NCBI RefSeq assembly: GCF_002929335.1 | Contig: NZ_PJIL01000006.1 | Coordinates: 124,001 to 188,000 of the forward strand | DNA: 64,000 nucleotides | Source: Arthrobacter sp. Y81 | Lineage (GTDB): Bacteria > Actinomycetota > Actinomycetes > Actinomycetales > Micrococcaceae | Direction: 5' to 3' | In this document: positions 42,301 through 50,723 of the stretch, one piece after another | Numbering within the stretch: the first letter of the stretch is position 1 | How the letters are laid out: each line of letters opens with the position of its first letter | The notes under the pieces: generated by a model | Database searches by the model: none | Told to the model about the DNA's origin: nothing | What the model saw: only the letters and a program-made list of their open reading frames with translations | Made by a program: the position numbers and the translations under genes

Positions 42301-43886
42301 GCTGCGGCCTCCTGTCCGGCAAGCAGGGCTGCGCCGGTGCCGCGGAGCAGGCTGATGATCGTGTTGATGTCTTCAGGTGTGGCCTCGGCGTTCAACAGCG
42401 TGAACTTCAGGTAGTGCCGGCCCTCCACCTTGGTGCCGGCCACCACGGCCGCACCCGAGGCAAACACGGCTGCCCTGATGGCGGGATTGAGGGTGTCCGC
42501 CGCATCCTCGTCCAGGCGGGTACCGTCCGCCAGGACCGGGCGGTAGCGGAACACCAGCGTGCTGAGCTGCGGTTTGGCAACGAGCTCAAAGTCGGGGTCC
42601 GCGTCCAGTGCCTGCCCGGTACGGGCGGCAAGGTCGATCGCTTCGTCCAGCAGGGCACCCACCGCGTCCGCTCCCATGATCCGCAGGGTGAGCCAGAGCT
42701 TGAGGGCATCAAAGCGGCGGGTGGTCTGGATGCTCTTGTCCACCTGGTTGGGGATGTCCGCCAGCGCGGCGCTCTCCGGGTTGAGGTAGTCCGCATAATA
42801 GGTCACGTGCCGCAGCATGGCCCGGTCCCGCACCAGCAGGGCACTGGAGCTGACGGGCTGGAAGAAGGTCTTGTGGAAGTCCACGGTGACCGAGTCGGCC
42901 AGGCCGATCCCGTCCAGCCGGTGCCCGTAGCGGCCGGAAACCATGAGCCCGCCGCCGTAGGCGGCGTCGACGTGGAACCACGCCCCGTACGCCCTGGCGA
43001 GGGCGGCCAGCTCCGCGAGCGGATCCACCGCGCCGAAATCCGTTGTCCCGGCGGTTCCCACCACGGCCATGGGGACAAGCCCGGAACTGGCGGTCTCCGC
43101 GAGCGCGGCGGCCAGGGCGGTGGGGTCCATGCGATGGTCCGGCCCGTACGCGACCGGCACGACGGCGTCGTAGCCCAGGCCCAGCATGGACGCGGACTTG
43201 CGGATGCTGAAGTGGCTGTCCTCGGAGGAGAAAATCCTCAGTTTGTCCAGCAGCCCGGGCAGCCGGAGGGTTTCATTGCCGGGAAGCTTCCGCAGCCCGG
43301 CCACCGCGTGGTTGCGGGCAATGAGCAGCGCCTGGAAGTTGGACTGGCTGCCGCCTGACGTGAAGACGCCGTCCGCCGCATCGCCGAGGGACAGCCGCTC
43401 CGCCGTCCAGTCGATGAGCCGGCGCTCGATCATGGTGGCACCCGCGCTCTGGTCCCAGGTGTCCATGGACGAATTCACCGCGGAGAGGATGCTCTCCCCC
43501 ACCAGCGCCGGAATGACCACGGGGCAGTTCAGGTGGGCGGCGTACTTCGCGTCGTGGAAGTAGACGGCGTCCTGCAGGTAAACCTCTTCGAGTTCCGCCA
43601 GCGCGGCAGCAGTGTCCGGCAGCGGGCGGTCCAGGTCAACGGCGCCGACGCGTGCTTTGAGTTCCTCGGGCCCGACGCCGGTAAACGGCTTGGTGGTCCG
43701 CTCCAGCTTGGTGGCCACGGCATTGACGCCCTGGAGCACCTGCGCCACGTAGCGGGGTGCGTTGCGGGAGTTGAACAGGTGGTTGGTGGCGGAGAGGGCA
43801 AGCTCCACCCGGGAGCCGAAATCATGCCCGGCAGCCGGGGCAGGCAGGTCCAGGATCTCATCATCCACACGGGGCAACAGCGTCAC
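42297..43886 (-). CDS. desA: PLP-dependent lysine decarboxylase (DesA-like)
   Basis: A 529-residue group II decarboxylase. The PLP lysine is Lys339 in [17 protein letters not shown], the cofactor-binding Asp is Asp307 in HVDAAYGGG, and [19 protein letters not shown] binds phosphate. It decarboxylates lysine to cadaverine, the first step of desferrioxamine synthesis. It is first of the four-gene leftward operon and has a DtxR/IdeR-like box about 42 nt upstream. A 2,4-diaminobutyrate or DOPA decarboxylase is less likely given the three siderophore genes behind it. Confidence 0.94.
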   Translation of the reverse strand: MTLLPRVDDEILDLPAPAAGHDFGSRVELALSATNHLFNSRNAPRYVAQVLQGVNAVATKLERTTKPFTGVGPEELKARVGAVDLDRPLPDTAAALAELEEVYLQDAVYFHDAKYAAHLNCPVVIPALVGESILSAVNSSMDTWDQSAGATMIERRLIDWTAERLSLGDAADGVFTSGGSQSNFQALLIARNHAVAGLRKLPGNETLRLPGLLDKLRIFSSEDSHFSIRKSASMLGLGYDAVVPVAYGPDHRMDPTALAAALAETASSGLVPMAVVGTAGTTDFGAVDPLAELAALARAYGAWFHVDAAYGGGLMVSGRYGHRLDGIGLADSVTVDFHKTFFQPVSSSALLVRDRAMLRHVTYYADYLNPESAALADIPNQVDKSIQTTRRFDALKLWLTLRIMGADAVGALLDEAIDLAARTGQALDADPDFELVAKPQLSTLVFRYRPVLADGTRLDEDAADTLNPAIRAAVFASGAAVVAGTKVEGRHYLKFTLLNAEATPEDINTIISLLRGTGAALLAGQEAAA

Positions 43887-43927
43887 AGGTTTTCCTTTGG
43901 TAGGCGGTTGGAGGCGCGCTAACGTAG

Positions 43928-43963
43928 CAAGGCAAGCCTTACTTAGGTGAACCTTTTAGTCAA
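43928..43963 (-). promoter_or_regulatory. DtxR/IdeR-like iron box over the des promoter
   Basis: CAAGGCAAGCCTTACTTAG (43928-43946) matches 12 of 19 positions of TTAGGTTAGCCTAACCTAA. A second, overlapping AGGTGAACCT core lies at 43945-43954. On the minus strand TTGACT (43963-43958) is a good -35 upstream, so the box covers the -10 and start region. Iron-loaded repressor here would shut desABCD off when iron is plentiful. Confidence 0.75.
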
Positions 43964-44067
43964 ACTTTTGTGAGCTAATTGCTAATTTGGCGGAAATCCG
44001 GGGTTCTTGCGGCTCAAAGGAACGTCATTGACTGTCGCCCGGGCCTCGGCTGAGGCACAATATGCGG

Positions 44068-44499
44068 CTACTGGGGTGCGGTGGCCTCTGATTTGCGGCG
44101 GCAGAGCAGCGTCCACCGGTTCCCGTCGTCCTCCTTGGCATAGGAAAACTGGTCCAGTGCCACCTTGGCGAGGGCCAGCCCGCGTCCACTCGCGAAGAGG
44201 TCATCCGGCAGTTCGGCCCTGGACAGGTCTATGCCGGCCGGCCTGGCGTTGTCCGTGAATTCTGCATACAGCCGCTCCGGTTCGCATTCCACCGCTAGGA
44301 CGAACCGCACCGGGTCGGTGCCGGACGGCCGCGAGTGCTCAATGATGTTGGACGCCACCTCAATCAGTGCGGTTTCGAACCTGATGCGGTCCATGAGTTC
44401 GATCCCGGGTTCGCCCTCCCAGAGCTCCCCGAGCAGGTCATGGACCAGCTCCAGGCTGTCGGGCACCGCCGCGGCACGCAGGCTGAACCGGCTGCCCAT
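44068..44499 (-). CDS. RsbW-like ATP-binding protein (anti-sigma kinase family)
   Basis: A 143-residue HATPase_c_2 protein. FETALIEVASNIIEHS is the N-box, FTDNARPAGIDLS the G1 box and SGRGLALAKVALDQFSY the G2 box of the GHKL fold. Relatives phosphorylate a STAS partner and bind either it or a sigma factor. No sigma factor or PP2C phosphatase gene is adjacent. The start at 44499 shares one base with the STAS stop (TGATG), so the two are co-translated. It is last in the GT-STAS-kinase operon. Confidence 0.9.
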   Translation of the reverse strand: MGSRFSLRAAAVPDSLELVHDLLGELWEGEPGIELMDRIRFETALIEVASNIIEHSRPSGTDPVRFVLAVECEPERLYAEFTDNARPAGIDLSRAELPDDLFASGRGLALAKVALDQFSYAKEDDGNRWTLLCRRKSEATAPQ

Positions 44500-44828
44500 C
44501 AATAGGCCCCGTCCACGGAGGACACCGGCTGCAGCACCTTGTTGAGGTTGGTCATTTCGAGGACCGCGGTGATCTGCGCCGTGGGGTTGGCCAGCCGAAG
44601 GTCGCCGCCCGCCTGCCGGGTCTTTTTCAGGCCCGTAATCAGGGCACCGAGGCCGGACGAGTCAATGAAATCAGTACCGGCCAGGTCAACCACCAGCCGG
44701 ACCGTGCCGTCACTGATGAGCGCATCGATGTTGGCGCCGAGGTGCGGCGCCGAGACCATGTTGAGCCGGCCGACCGGCCGGATCACGCCCACTCCGTTGG
44801 CCAGGGTCTCGTTGTTGAATTCGATCAC
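44499..44828 (-). CDS. STAS-domain anti-sigma factor antagonist
   Basis: A 109-residue single STAS domain. The phosphorylation loop DFIDSSGLGAL (Ser57/Ser58) is intact, as is LRLANPTAQITAVLEMTNLNKV in the C-terminal helix. It would switch between phosphorylated and free forms and bind its kinase when unphosphorylated. It starts with GTG at 44828, overlapping the glycosyltransferase stop (GTGA), and ends on the kinase start, placing it between the synthase and the kinase. Confidence 0.93.
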   Translation of the reverse strand: MIEFNNETLANGVGVIRPVGRLNMVSAPHLGANIDALISDGTVRLVVDLAGTDFIDSSGLGALITGLKKTRQAGGDLRLANPTAQITAVLEMTNLNKVLQPVSSVDGAY

Positions 44829-46870
44829 GGATTTCCTTCTTTCTTTTTGGTGCTGTCCAGCCAGGCATCGTAGCCGGGGTAGCGAACGGCCTGGATGACC
44901 ACGCTGAAGATCAGCAGGTCAAAGGCTATCCACACAAAATTGACGGAACTGCCCAGGAGGTCCCCCTGGCCCAGCAACAAACGGATGGCGCCCACCACGG
45001 CCGCCAGCACCAGGACAGCCATGGCGATCAGCTGGGGCCGGACCAGGTGCCACGGCAGCCGTTTGCGTGCCTGCAGCGTCTTGGGTGTGACCCGGAAATC
45101 CAGGTCCCTGCCCAGGAACACGTTCCCGAACGCGGAGGTAACGGACTTGATCCACGTGGGGAACAGCGCCAGCGAGTACTGCTGGCCGCGCCACGTCTTC
45201 ACGCCCCGCCCCACCACGAGGAACAGGATCTGGTTGACCACCAGGAAGGGGATGAGCCGGAGGAAGAACTCGTTGCTCAGCGACTGCACGGGCAGGATCC
45301 CCAGGATGAGGTAGATGACCGGTGCCGCGATATAGGCCACGGCGGCGAAGCCGGCGAGGTAGCTCCACATGGTTGCCAGGTACATCAGCCGCTGGGCCAG
45401 GCCCAGCCCTCTTTGCAGCAGCGGGTTCTCCCGGAACATGACCTGCATGGTGCCCTGCGCCCACCGGAGCCGCTGGGTCAGCATCGAGTCGAGGTCCTCC
45501 GGGGCCAGGCCGTCAGCCAGCTTCTCGTGGTGGTAGGCAGATTCCCAGCCGAGGGAATGCAGCCGCATGCACGTGGCCATGTCCTCGGTGACGGAGATCG
45601 TGGCGAGCGGCATGACGGCCTGCGCCTCGCCGGCCTTCTCTGCGTTGACGGAATCGATCAGCACGCGGACGGTTTCCACCGCTCCCAGCGGGGACCAGTC
45701 CCGTTGCGACAGCCTGTCCAGGGCAACGTCGTCGACGACGGCGAGTGAACCGTCCACGTCGATGGTCCGGGACAGCCCCTCAATGGAGTTCAGCTCCGCG
45801 TGCAGCGCCGCGAAGTCTTCCGCCACCAGGTTCCGTGCCACTGTGTCCACCCGTTCCTGGAAACGGTAGGTGACGTCGGCGATGGCCTGCCCTTCGCTGA
45901 GCTCCCGCCGGACCTGCCGGAGGTCCGCCGCTACCGTGGACAGGGCGGCCGCCAGCCGTTCCTGCCCGGGGCCAAGCTGGCGCCTCGCCTTCGCCACGAC
46001 CTTATCCGCCGTCCGGAGTGCCTTGTTCAGCGCCAGCTCGGTTTCCGAGACGTAGCGCATAACGCCCAGCTGCATCAGGGCTTCCCGGCGGATGATCGCG
46101 TTTGAACCGCAGAAGAAGGCGGCGTTCCAGCCGTCCTTCCCCTGCTGGATCGGCCCGTAGAACAGTGGCGCCTGGCTGCCCAGCGGATCGTGGGGCGGGA
46201 CATTCACGAACACCTGGGGTGTTTGCACCAAGGCCATCTTGCGGTCGTTGAAATAACCGAGGGTGTGGTCAAGGATCCTGGGGTCCGGTACTTGGTCGGC
46301 ATCCAGGATCAGCATGAACTCGCCGTCGGTGGCGAGCAGCGCGTTGTTGAGGTTGCCTGCCTTGGCGTGGCGCGGGCGGTTGGCCCAGTCCTCGGACCGG
46401 GTGATCCAGCCGATGCCTTCCGCTTCAGCGATGGCCCGCAGTTCGGCCCGGTTGCCGTCGTCCAGGATCCAGGTCCTGTGCGGGTACGCGATATTCCTGG
46501 CGGCCCGCGCCGTTCCCATCACGAGGTCCAGCGGCTCGTTGTAGGTAGTGATGAACACGTCCACCGTCAGGCCCGCAGGCGGTGGCGGCGGAGTGTCCCG
46601 TTGCCTGTAACGCCACATGGTGACGCCGAACAACAACGAGTCCAGCAGGGAGTAGGTCTCGGCCAGGACGAGCGGTACCGCGATCCACCAGGCGTCCCAG
46701 TTGACGGACACCATCCAGCGCCAAATGATGTAGTTCAGGCCCAGGATGGCCGTCGCCAGGACAATCAGCCGAATGGCAAGCTGCCGCGATGTCATAGCCC
46801 GGCTGTCCCCCTGGGTCCTGGTCGGTTCGGTCAGCCGCCCGGCGGGGATCCGACTCCAAAGTGAGACCAA
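44825..46870 (-). CDS. BcsA-like family 2 glycosyltransferase with a large internal insertion
   Basis: A 681-residue processive membrane glycosyltransferase. Two N-terminal helices (about 30-50, 60-80) precede a catalytic domain with DDG (137-139), DAD (190-192), TED (428-430) and QRLRW (466-470); four or five helices follow. It lacks an obvious PilZ domain. Between GSNAIIRR (about 255) and TED lies about 140 extra mostly helical residues (272-424), absent from typical cellulose synthases. It should make a beta-linked polysaccharide, sugar unknown. The start is TTG at 46870, or ATG at 46795, just before the first helix. Confidence 0.9.
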   Translation of the reverse strand: MVSLWSRIPAGRLTEPTRTQGDSRAMTSRQLAIRLIVLATAILGLNYIIWRWMVSVNWDAWWIAVPLVLAETYSLLDSLLFGVTMWRYRQRDTPPPPPAGLTVDVFITTYNEPLDLVMGTARAARNIAYPHRTWILDDGNRAELRAIAEAEGIGWITRSEDWANRPRHAKAGNLNNALLATDGEFMLILDADQVPDPRILDHTLGYFNDRKMALVQTPQVFVNVPPHDPLGSQAPLFYGPIQQGKDGWNAAFFCGSNAIIRREALMQLGVMRYVSETELALNKALRTADKVVAKARRQLGPGQERLAAALSTVAADLRQVRRELSEGQAIADVTYRFQERVDTVARNLVAEDFAALHAELNSIEGLSRTIDVDGSLAVVDDVALDRLSQRDWSPLGAVETVRVLIDSVNAEKAGEAQAVMPLATISVTEDMATCMRLHSLGWESAYHHEKLADGLAPEDLDSMLTQRLRWAQGTMQVMFRENPLLQRGLGLAQRLMYLATMWSYLAGFAAVAYIAAPVIYLILGILPVQSLSNEFFLRLIPFLVVNQILFLVVGRGVKTWRGQQYSLALFPTWIKSVTSAFGNVFLGRDLDFRVTPKTLQARKRLPWHLVRPQLIAMAVLVLAAVVGAIRLLLGQGDLLGSSVNFVWIAFDLLIFSVVIQAVRYPGYDAWLDSTKKKEGNP

Positions 46871-46975
46871 CGGAGCGGAATAGACGGACTGTCCTGAGTC
46901 AGTCCAACCTTATCCGCCCGCCGCGAAAACGGCTAAGGTCGGAGCGAAAGTGTCCGTCGAAAATGAGGCGGGCCG

Positions 46976-47659
46976 TCAGCCGGCGGCGACTTCCTCCTGC
47001 GACGGACCGTCAGGTTCCGTGAGGTGCCGCTGATGGAGCTCCTCCGCCGCCAGTTCGTACCAGGTATGGGCACCGAACGACGGGTTGCGGGTGTCCAAAT
47101 GCCGGTACAGGGCATCGGCCAATTTGCTGAGGGCATCATCTGACATGGCCCGGACTGTTGAGGCGGGATCCATGTTCCCTTCGAGGTATTCGGACAGTTC
47201 CAGGCCGTTGATGGTGCGCTGCTCCCCGGCGGCTGCCAGGACTCCGTCGGGGTCGGGCCCTGGGGTGGTTTCGCCGTCCAGGAGGGCGTTGATCTCCCCG
47301 TCCAGGGCGGCCTCGTCGCCGCCTGACAGTCCGGCGTGCTCCAGGCAGATGGGCAATTCCGCGGGCTCGGCAAGTTTGAGGCGGAATGCCTCGGAATCGC
47401 CCGCCACGCCTCCGGGGTTTCCGTTGGCTTCAGCGGCGCTTCCGGCGATGTGGCGCAGGTACATCAGGACTTCGGGGTCCAGATGCGACGCACCGCAGAG
47501 GTCTGCCGTGATGTCCTGTTCCGGGGAAAGCCGGCGCGCGCGGCGCATGATGTGCAGCAGCACGGGGTAATTGGCTTGGGTCAGGCAGCCGGCGACTTCC
47601 AGGGTTACCCGTCCGGGATCAACATCCACACGGACCAGCACACGCAATTTATGGTTCAA
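46976..47659 (-). CDS. STAS-like domain protein with acidic C-terminal region
   Basis: A protein of about 227 residues. The N-terminal 75 residues (LRVLVRVDVDPGRVTLEVAGCLTQANYPVLLHIMRRARRLSPEQDITADLCGASHLDPEVLMYLRHIAG) look like a STAS fold without the DSSG serine. The rest is acidic and unfamiliar, ending in short helices (MSDDALSKLADALYRHL). The start at 47659 (TTG, MNHKLRVL) is preferred for the GGGAG before it; TTG at 47683 is possible. It precedes the glycosyltransferase by 105 nt on the same strand and may be part of that regulatory set. Confidence 0.7.
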   Translation of the reverse strand: MNHKLRVLVRVDVDPGRVTLEVAGCLTQANYPVLLHIMRRARRLSPEQDITADLCGASHLDPEVLMYLRHIAGSAAEANGNPGGVAGDSEAFRLKLAEPAELPICLEHAGLSGGDEAALDGEINALLDGETTPGPDPDGVLAAAGEQRTINGLELSEYLEGNMDPASTVRAMSDDALSKLADALYRHLDTRNPSFGAHTWYELAAEELHQRHLTEPDGPSQEEVAAG

Positions 47660-47788
47660 GGCTTCTCCCACAGAGACTTCCAAGAGCCAGCTTCATAACT
47701 CACCTAAACCATACGAAATTGTTGCCCACGCCACAAGCCGCTTCTCCGGCCCCGGTCCATCGGCTCCGGGCAGACCTGGACTTGAAGA

Positions 47789-48322
47789 ATGAACGAGAGC
47801 ACGCTGGACGCATCCGTGGCCGCAGAGCTGCAGGATCTGGTCATCAGCAGTAGCGATGTCAATAGCTTCCTGGCGGAGCTCTGCGAGCTTTCCGCTGTTT
47901 CGCTTTCGGACGCCCTCGGCCACGAAGTGTCCTGCGCGGTCACCCTTAACCAGCACCACAGGACCACCACGCAGGCGCTGCCGCAGCGCTGAACGTTTTT
48001 GCTCCGGCCCCGGACGTCTTCGATGCCACCGCGATCCAAAAGGCCGAAGTGTTCGCATCACACGCCGAAAAGGCGCTCCGCCTTGCGGTACGGATCGGCG
48101 TCCGGCAGCAGCTGGCCGAGGACCTGCGGTCCGCCATGGAGTCCCGCACACCGCCATCGACCTTGCGGCCGGCATCATCATGGGCCAGAACAGATGCTCG
48201 CAGGCAGAAGCAATGGCCATCCTCACCAAAGCCCAGCGGCAGGAACCAGAAACTCCGCGATGTGGCGGAAAGCTGGTGGGATCGTTCGCCGCCGAGGGGC
48301 ACGCCACCCATTTCGACCACTA
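47789..48322 (+). pseudogene. decayed GAF-ANTAR response regulator
   Basis: Pieces of one protein appear in different frames. MNESTLDASVAAELQDLVISS...GHEVSCAVTL is the usual N-terminus but stops at 47990. Then ALNVFAPAPDVFDATAIQKAEVFASHAEKALRLAVRIGVRQQLAEDLRSAMESR (end of GAF and linker) is in a second frame. TAIDLAAGIIMGQNRCSQAEAMAILTKA (ANTAR core) is in a third; RNQKLRDVAES and VGSFAAEGHATHFDH need more shifts. About 70 residues of the GAF core are also missing. A CACAC duplication near 48150 explains one shift. Intact relatives bind RNA hairpins as antiterminators; this copy is dead. Confidence 0.8.
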
Positions 48323-48373
48323 GGCGGCTTCGACCAGGCGGCGGTGCCCGGCCGATCGCCTATGAACCCGTGC

Positions 48374-48730
48374 CTATGAAGCCGTCACTTCATCCGTGGG
48401 CGGCTGTTCCGGCCAGTCAATGAATTGCTCGTAAGCGTCGTGCTTCTTCAGGTAGGCGTAAATGAAGGGGCAATGCGGGATGATCCGCTTCCCTGAGGAC
48501 ACCACATCATCCAGGGCGAAATGCGCCAGCACCTTTGCCAGCCCCTGGCCCTTGAAATCCTCCGCGGTGTCCGTGTGGATGAAGTCCACGTGCCCCGGTC
48601 TGTCCATAAAGCGCGATTGAACCGCCAATTTGCCGCCCACACGCAGTTCGTAGCGGTGGAGGTCATCATTGCGGATGGTGGTGACGTCCGGGCTGAACGT
48701 GTCTTCAGTGGATACCGTGTTCTCCGTCAT
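48374..48730 (-). CDS. small GNAT-like N-acetyltransferase (YjdJ type)
   Basis: A 118-residue minimal GNAT protein. VDFIHTDTAEDFKGQGLAKVLAHFALDDVVSSGKRIIPHCPFIYAYLKKHDAYEQFI contains the acetyl-CoA loop (FKGQGLA) and the CPFI-YL--H segment shared by short YjdJ/GTT1-type acetyltransferases. The substrate is unknown. The ATG at 48730 overlaps the stop of the acyltransferase gene upstream by 4 nt, so translation is coupled; the frame further up is noise inside that gene. Confidence 0.88.
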   Translation of the reverse strand: MTENTVSTEDTFSPDVTTIRNDDLHRYELRVGGKLAVQSRFMDRPGHVDFIHTDTAEDFKGQGLAKVLAHFALDDVVSSGKRIIPHCPFIYAYLKKHDAYEQFIDWPEQPPTDEVTAS

Positions 48731-50142
48731 GGTTCGACATTGGCACTTAATGGCGTCGGTGGCAATGGCCCTCCGGCCCCGCCCGGCGCGCCGTTGGCCG
48801 TGCCCTCCGGGCGGCCTGTCACGCCGCCGGTCCCGCCCTCCGGGCGCGCAGGCCGCGATCGCCCGCGAACCGGAATCCGGCCCAGCAGGAGCACGGCCAG
48901 GGCAAAGCACGCCGCACCACCGCCCAGCAGTCCAAGCGTCAGTCCGTTGAACGCGGCGTCGGCCACCGGGATGAACACCACGACGGCGGCGGTCACCACT
49001 GCGGCGGCGGGCCGACGGCGGGAGTGGGCGGACGCCGTCGGCCGTTCTTCGAGCCGCCCGAAGGCGGCCAGCACCGGCGTCAGGAGCACGATGATGCCGA
49101 CCAGGACCAGAGGCCGCGACCACCACCATCCGGCGGTCCCCGCCGCCGGTTTGGGGAAGCCGGTGAGCAGGAGCAGCCCGGACATGGCTGCCAGCAGCGG
49201 CAGGTGCCACAGGTAGACGGTCATGGCCCGCCGTCCGGCCAGCCCGACCACCGCCCGGACCCACTTTGCCGCAGCCACGCCGGTGAGGACCGGCCGGGAG
49301 AGCTGCAGCGCCGCGGCCTGGGCCCCGCCAAGGAGCAGCAGGCAGAAGGTGGGCGGATTCAGGTTTACCAGCATGTTGCCCCGGTACAGCCCCAGGCCCG
49401 TGACCAGGCCCAACAGGAGGTTGGTCGCGACGATGATGCCCACCAGCGTGGAGGCACTGGGCCTCCGTTCCGGGGCGTCGGCGAGGATGAATCCCAGCTG
49501 CTGGACGGCGCACCACAGGAAAACGATGTTGGCGTAGGCAAGGAGCGGCAGGGCACCGCGGAAGCAGTCAACTGCCACCACCAGCGTGGTGAGTCCGGCC
49601 AGCGCAAGCCATGGGGCCCGGTCATGGAGCGCAGCCAGCAAGGGGATGTTCAGCTGGGCCGCCAGATACGCGGCGAGGAACCAGAGCGGCATCCCGGCGC
49701 CGGTGACGATCAGCTCCACCACCTGGGGTTCCACACCAAACATCCGCGCCGCCCAGAGCCCGGCGAACATAACAGCCAGCAGGGCCGCGGCCGGGCGGAT
49801 GAGGCGCAGCAGCCTGGCCTGGGCGAATTCCAGGCCGGTGCCGCCGTGTGCCCTGAGCCGCCGCCAGGACTGCAGGCCGGTGATGCCGCCGGCCACGAAG
49901 AAGAGCGGCATCACCATGAATATCCAGATGATCGGCTCGAACCAGTCCTGCAGGGCCAGCGTGTTTTCGGTGGTCACCGTGCCGTCAGGGTGGAGCACCG
50001 GGCTGACCATCATGGTGTGTCCCACCACCACCAGGGCCAGACAGAAGAAGCGGGCGAGGTCGATCACCAGGTCGCGTTCCGGTGCGGGCAGGTCCGGTAC
50101 TCCGCTTGCCTGTTGCGGCTGACGTTGCTGCGGAACACCCAT
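48727..50142 (-). CDS. acyltransferase family 3 membrane protein
   Basis: A 471-residue protein with ten or more membrane helices. ERDLVIDLARFFCLALVVVGHTMM carries the conserved Arg and catalytic His of acyltransferase-3, and AGGITGLQSWRRLR and RRAMTVYLWHLPLL are also typical. It would transfer an acyl group to a sugar or other surface molecule. The last 50 residues are a Pro/Gly/Arg-rich tail. The start at 50142 (MGVPQQRQ) is chosen for AGGGAGCG before it; the frame runs to 50214. It is coupled to the small GNAT gene. Confidence 0.88.
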   Translation of the reverse strand: MGVPQQRQPQQASGVPDLPAPERDLVIDLARFFCLALVVVGHTMMVSPVLHPDGTVTTENTLALQDWFEPIIWIFMVMPLFFVAGGITGLQSWRRLRAHGGTGLEFAQARLLRLIRPAAALLAVMFAGLWAARMFGVEPQVVELIVTGAGMPLWFLAAYLAAQLNIPLLAALHDRAPWLALAGLTTLVVAVDCFRGALPLLAYANIVFLWCAVQQLGFILADAPERRPSASTLVGIIVATNLLLGLVTGLGLYRGNMLVNLNPPTFCLLLLGGAQAAALQLSRPVLTGVAAAKWVRAVVGLAGRRAMTVYLWHLPLLAAMSGLLLLTGFPKPAAGTAGWWWSRPLVLVGIIVLLTPVLAAFGRLEERPTASAHSRRRPAAAVVTAAVVVFIPVADAAFNGLTLGLLGGGAACFALAVLLLGRIPVRGRSRPARPEGGTGGVTGRPEGTANGAPGGAGGPLPPTPLSANVEP

Positions 50143-50280
50143 TGCGCTCCCTACGGACGCGGATCGATTCTCTGCGTACCTTCCATTGTCCGCCGGGCGT
50201 CCGTCAAGGGCCACAACCGGGGCGGCGCCGCAGCGCGGCCGGGGTGCTGCGGCCGGTGGCGACGCTCAGGCAGGCAGCGG

Positions 50281-50673
50281 TCAGGCGAGCAGCAGCCCCA
50301 GCAGGCCGAGCACGACGGCGAGCAGCGGCGTCGTGCCTTGCGTGGCGGCCGCACGGAGGTACTTCCGCCCCGTCAGGGCCAGGACGGCGGCCGCGAGCAG
50401 CATGGAACCGCAGGAGCTGAAGATGAGCGTCCAGCCGACTGCCGGCTGGCCGAGGAGGACCGCGCCGGTCCCGATCAGCGCGCCGAGGGCCAGGAACAGG
50501 TTGTAGAACCCCTGGTTGTAGGCGAGTGGCCGGGTGGTCTCGGCGTCGGCCTGCGAGGCGACGCCGAAGCGCTTCCAGGTGGCCGGCCTGGTCCAGGTGA
50601 CGGACTCCATGGTGAAGATGTAGACGTGCAGCAGGGCCGCGATGAATGCGAAAACGAGGGAGGCCGGGATCAT
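50281..50673 (-). CDS. DUF1304 small membrane protein
   Basis: A 130-residue protein with four membrane helices. FAFIAALLHVYIFTMESVTW and AYNQGFYNLFLALGALIG are the hallmark stretches of DUF1304, a family of unknown function often annotated as epimerase without support. The start has no Shine-Dalgarno; a TAGGAT box lies 6 nt upstream (50685-50680), suggesting leaderless expression. It ends 139 nt from the acyltransferase start on the same strand. Confidence 0.9.
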   Translation of the reverse strand: MIPASLVFAFIAALLHVYIFTMESVTWTRPATWKRFGVASQADAETTRPLAYNQGFYNLFLALGALIGTGAVLLGQPAVGWTLIFSSCGSMLLAAAVLALTGRKYLRAAATQGTTPLLAVVLGLLGLLLA

Positions 50674-50679
50674 GGCTCG

Positions 50680-50685
50680 ATCCTA
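50680..50685 (-). promoter_or_regulatory. leaderless -10 box of the DUF1304 gene
   Basis: TAGGAT on the minus strand is 6 nt before the ATG at 50673, with no ribosome binding site present. Confidence 0.5.
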
Positions 50686-50723
50686 GCCTCCCTCGTCCGG
50701 GGTTTTTCCCGCAGGTCCCGGAT

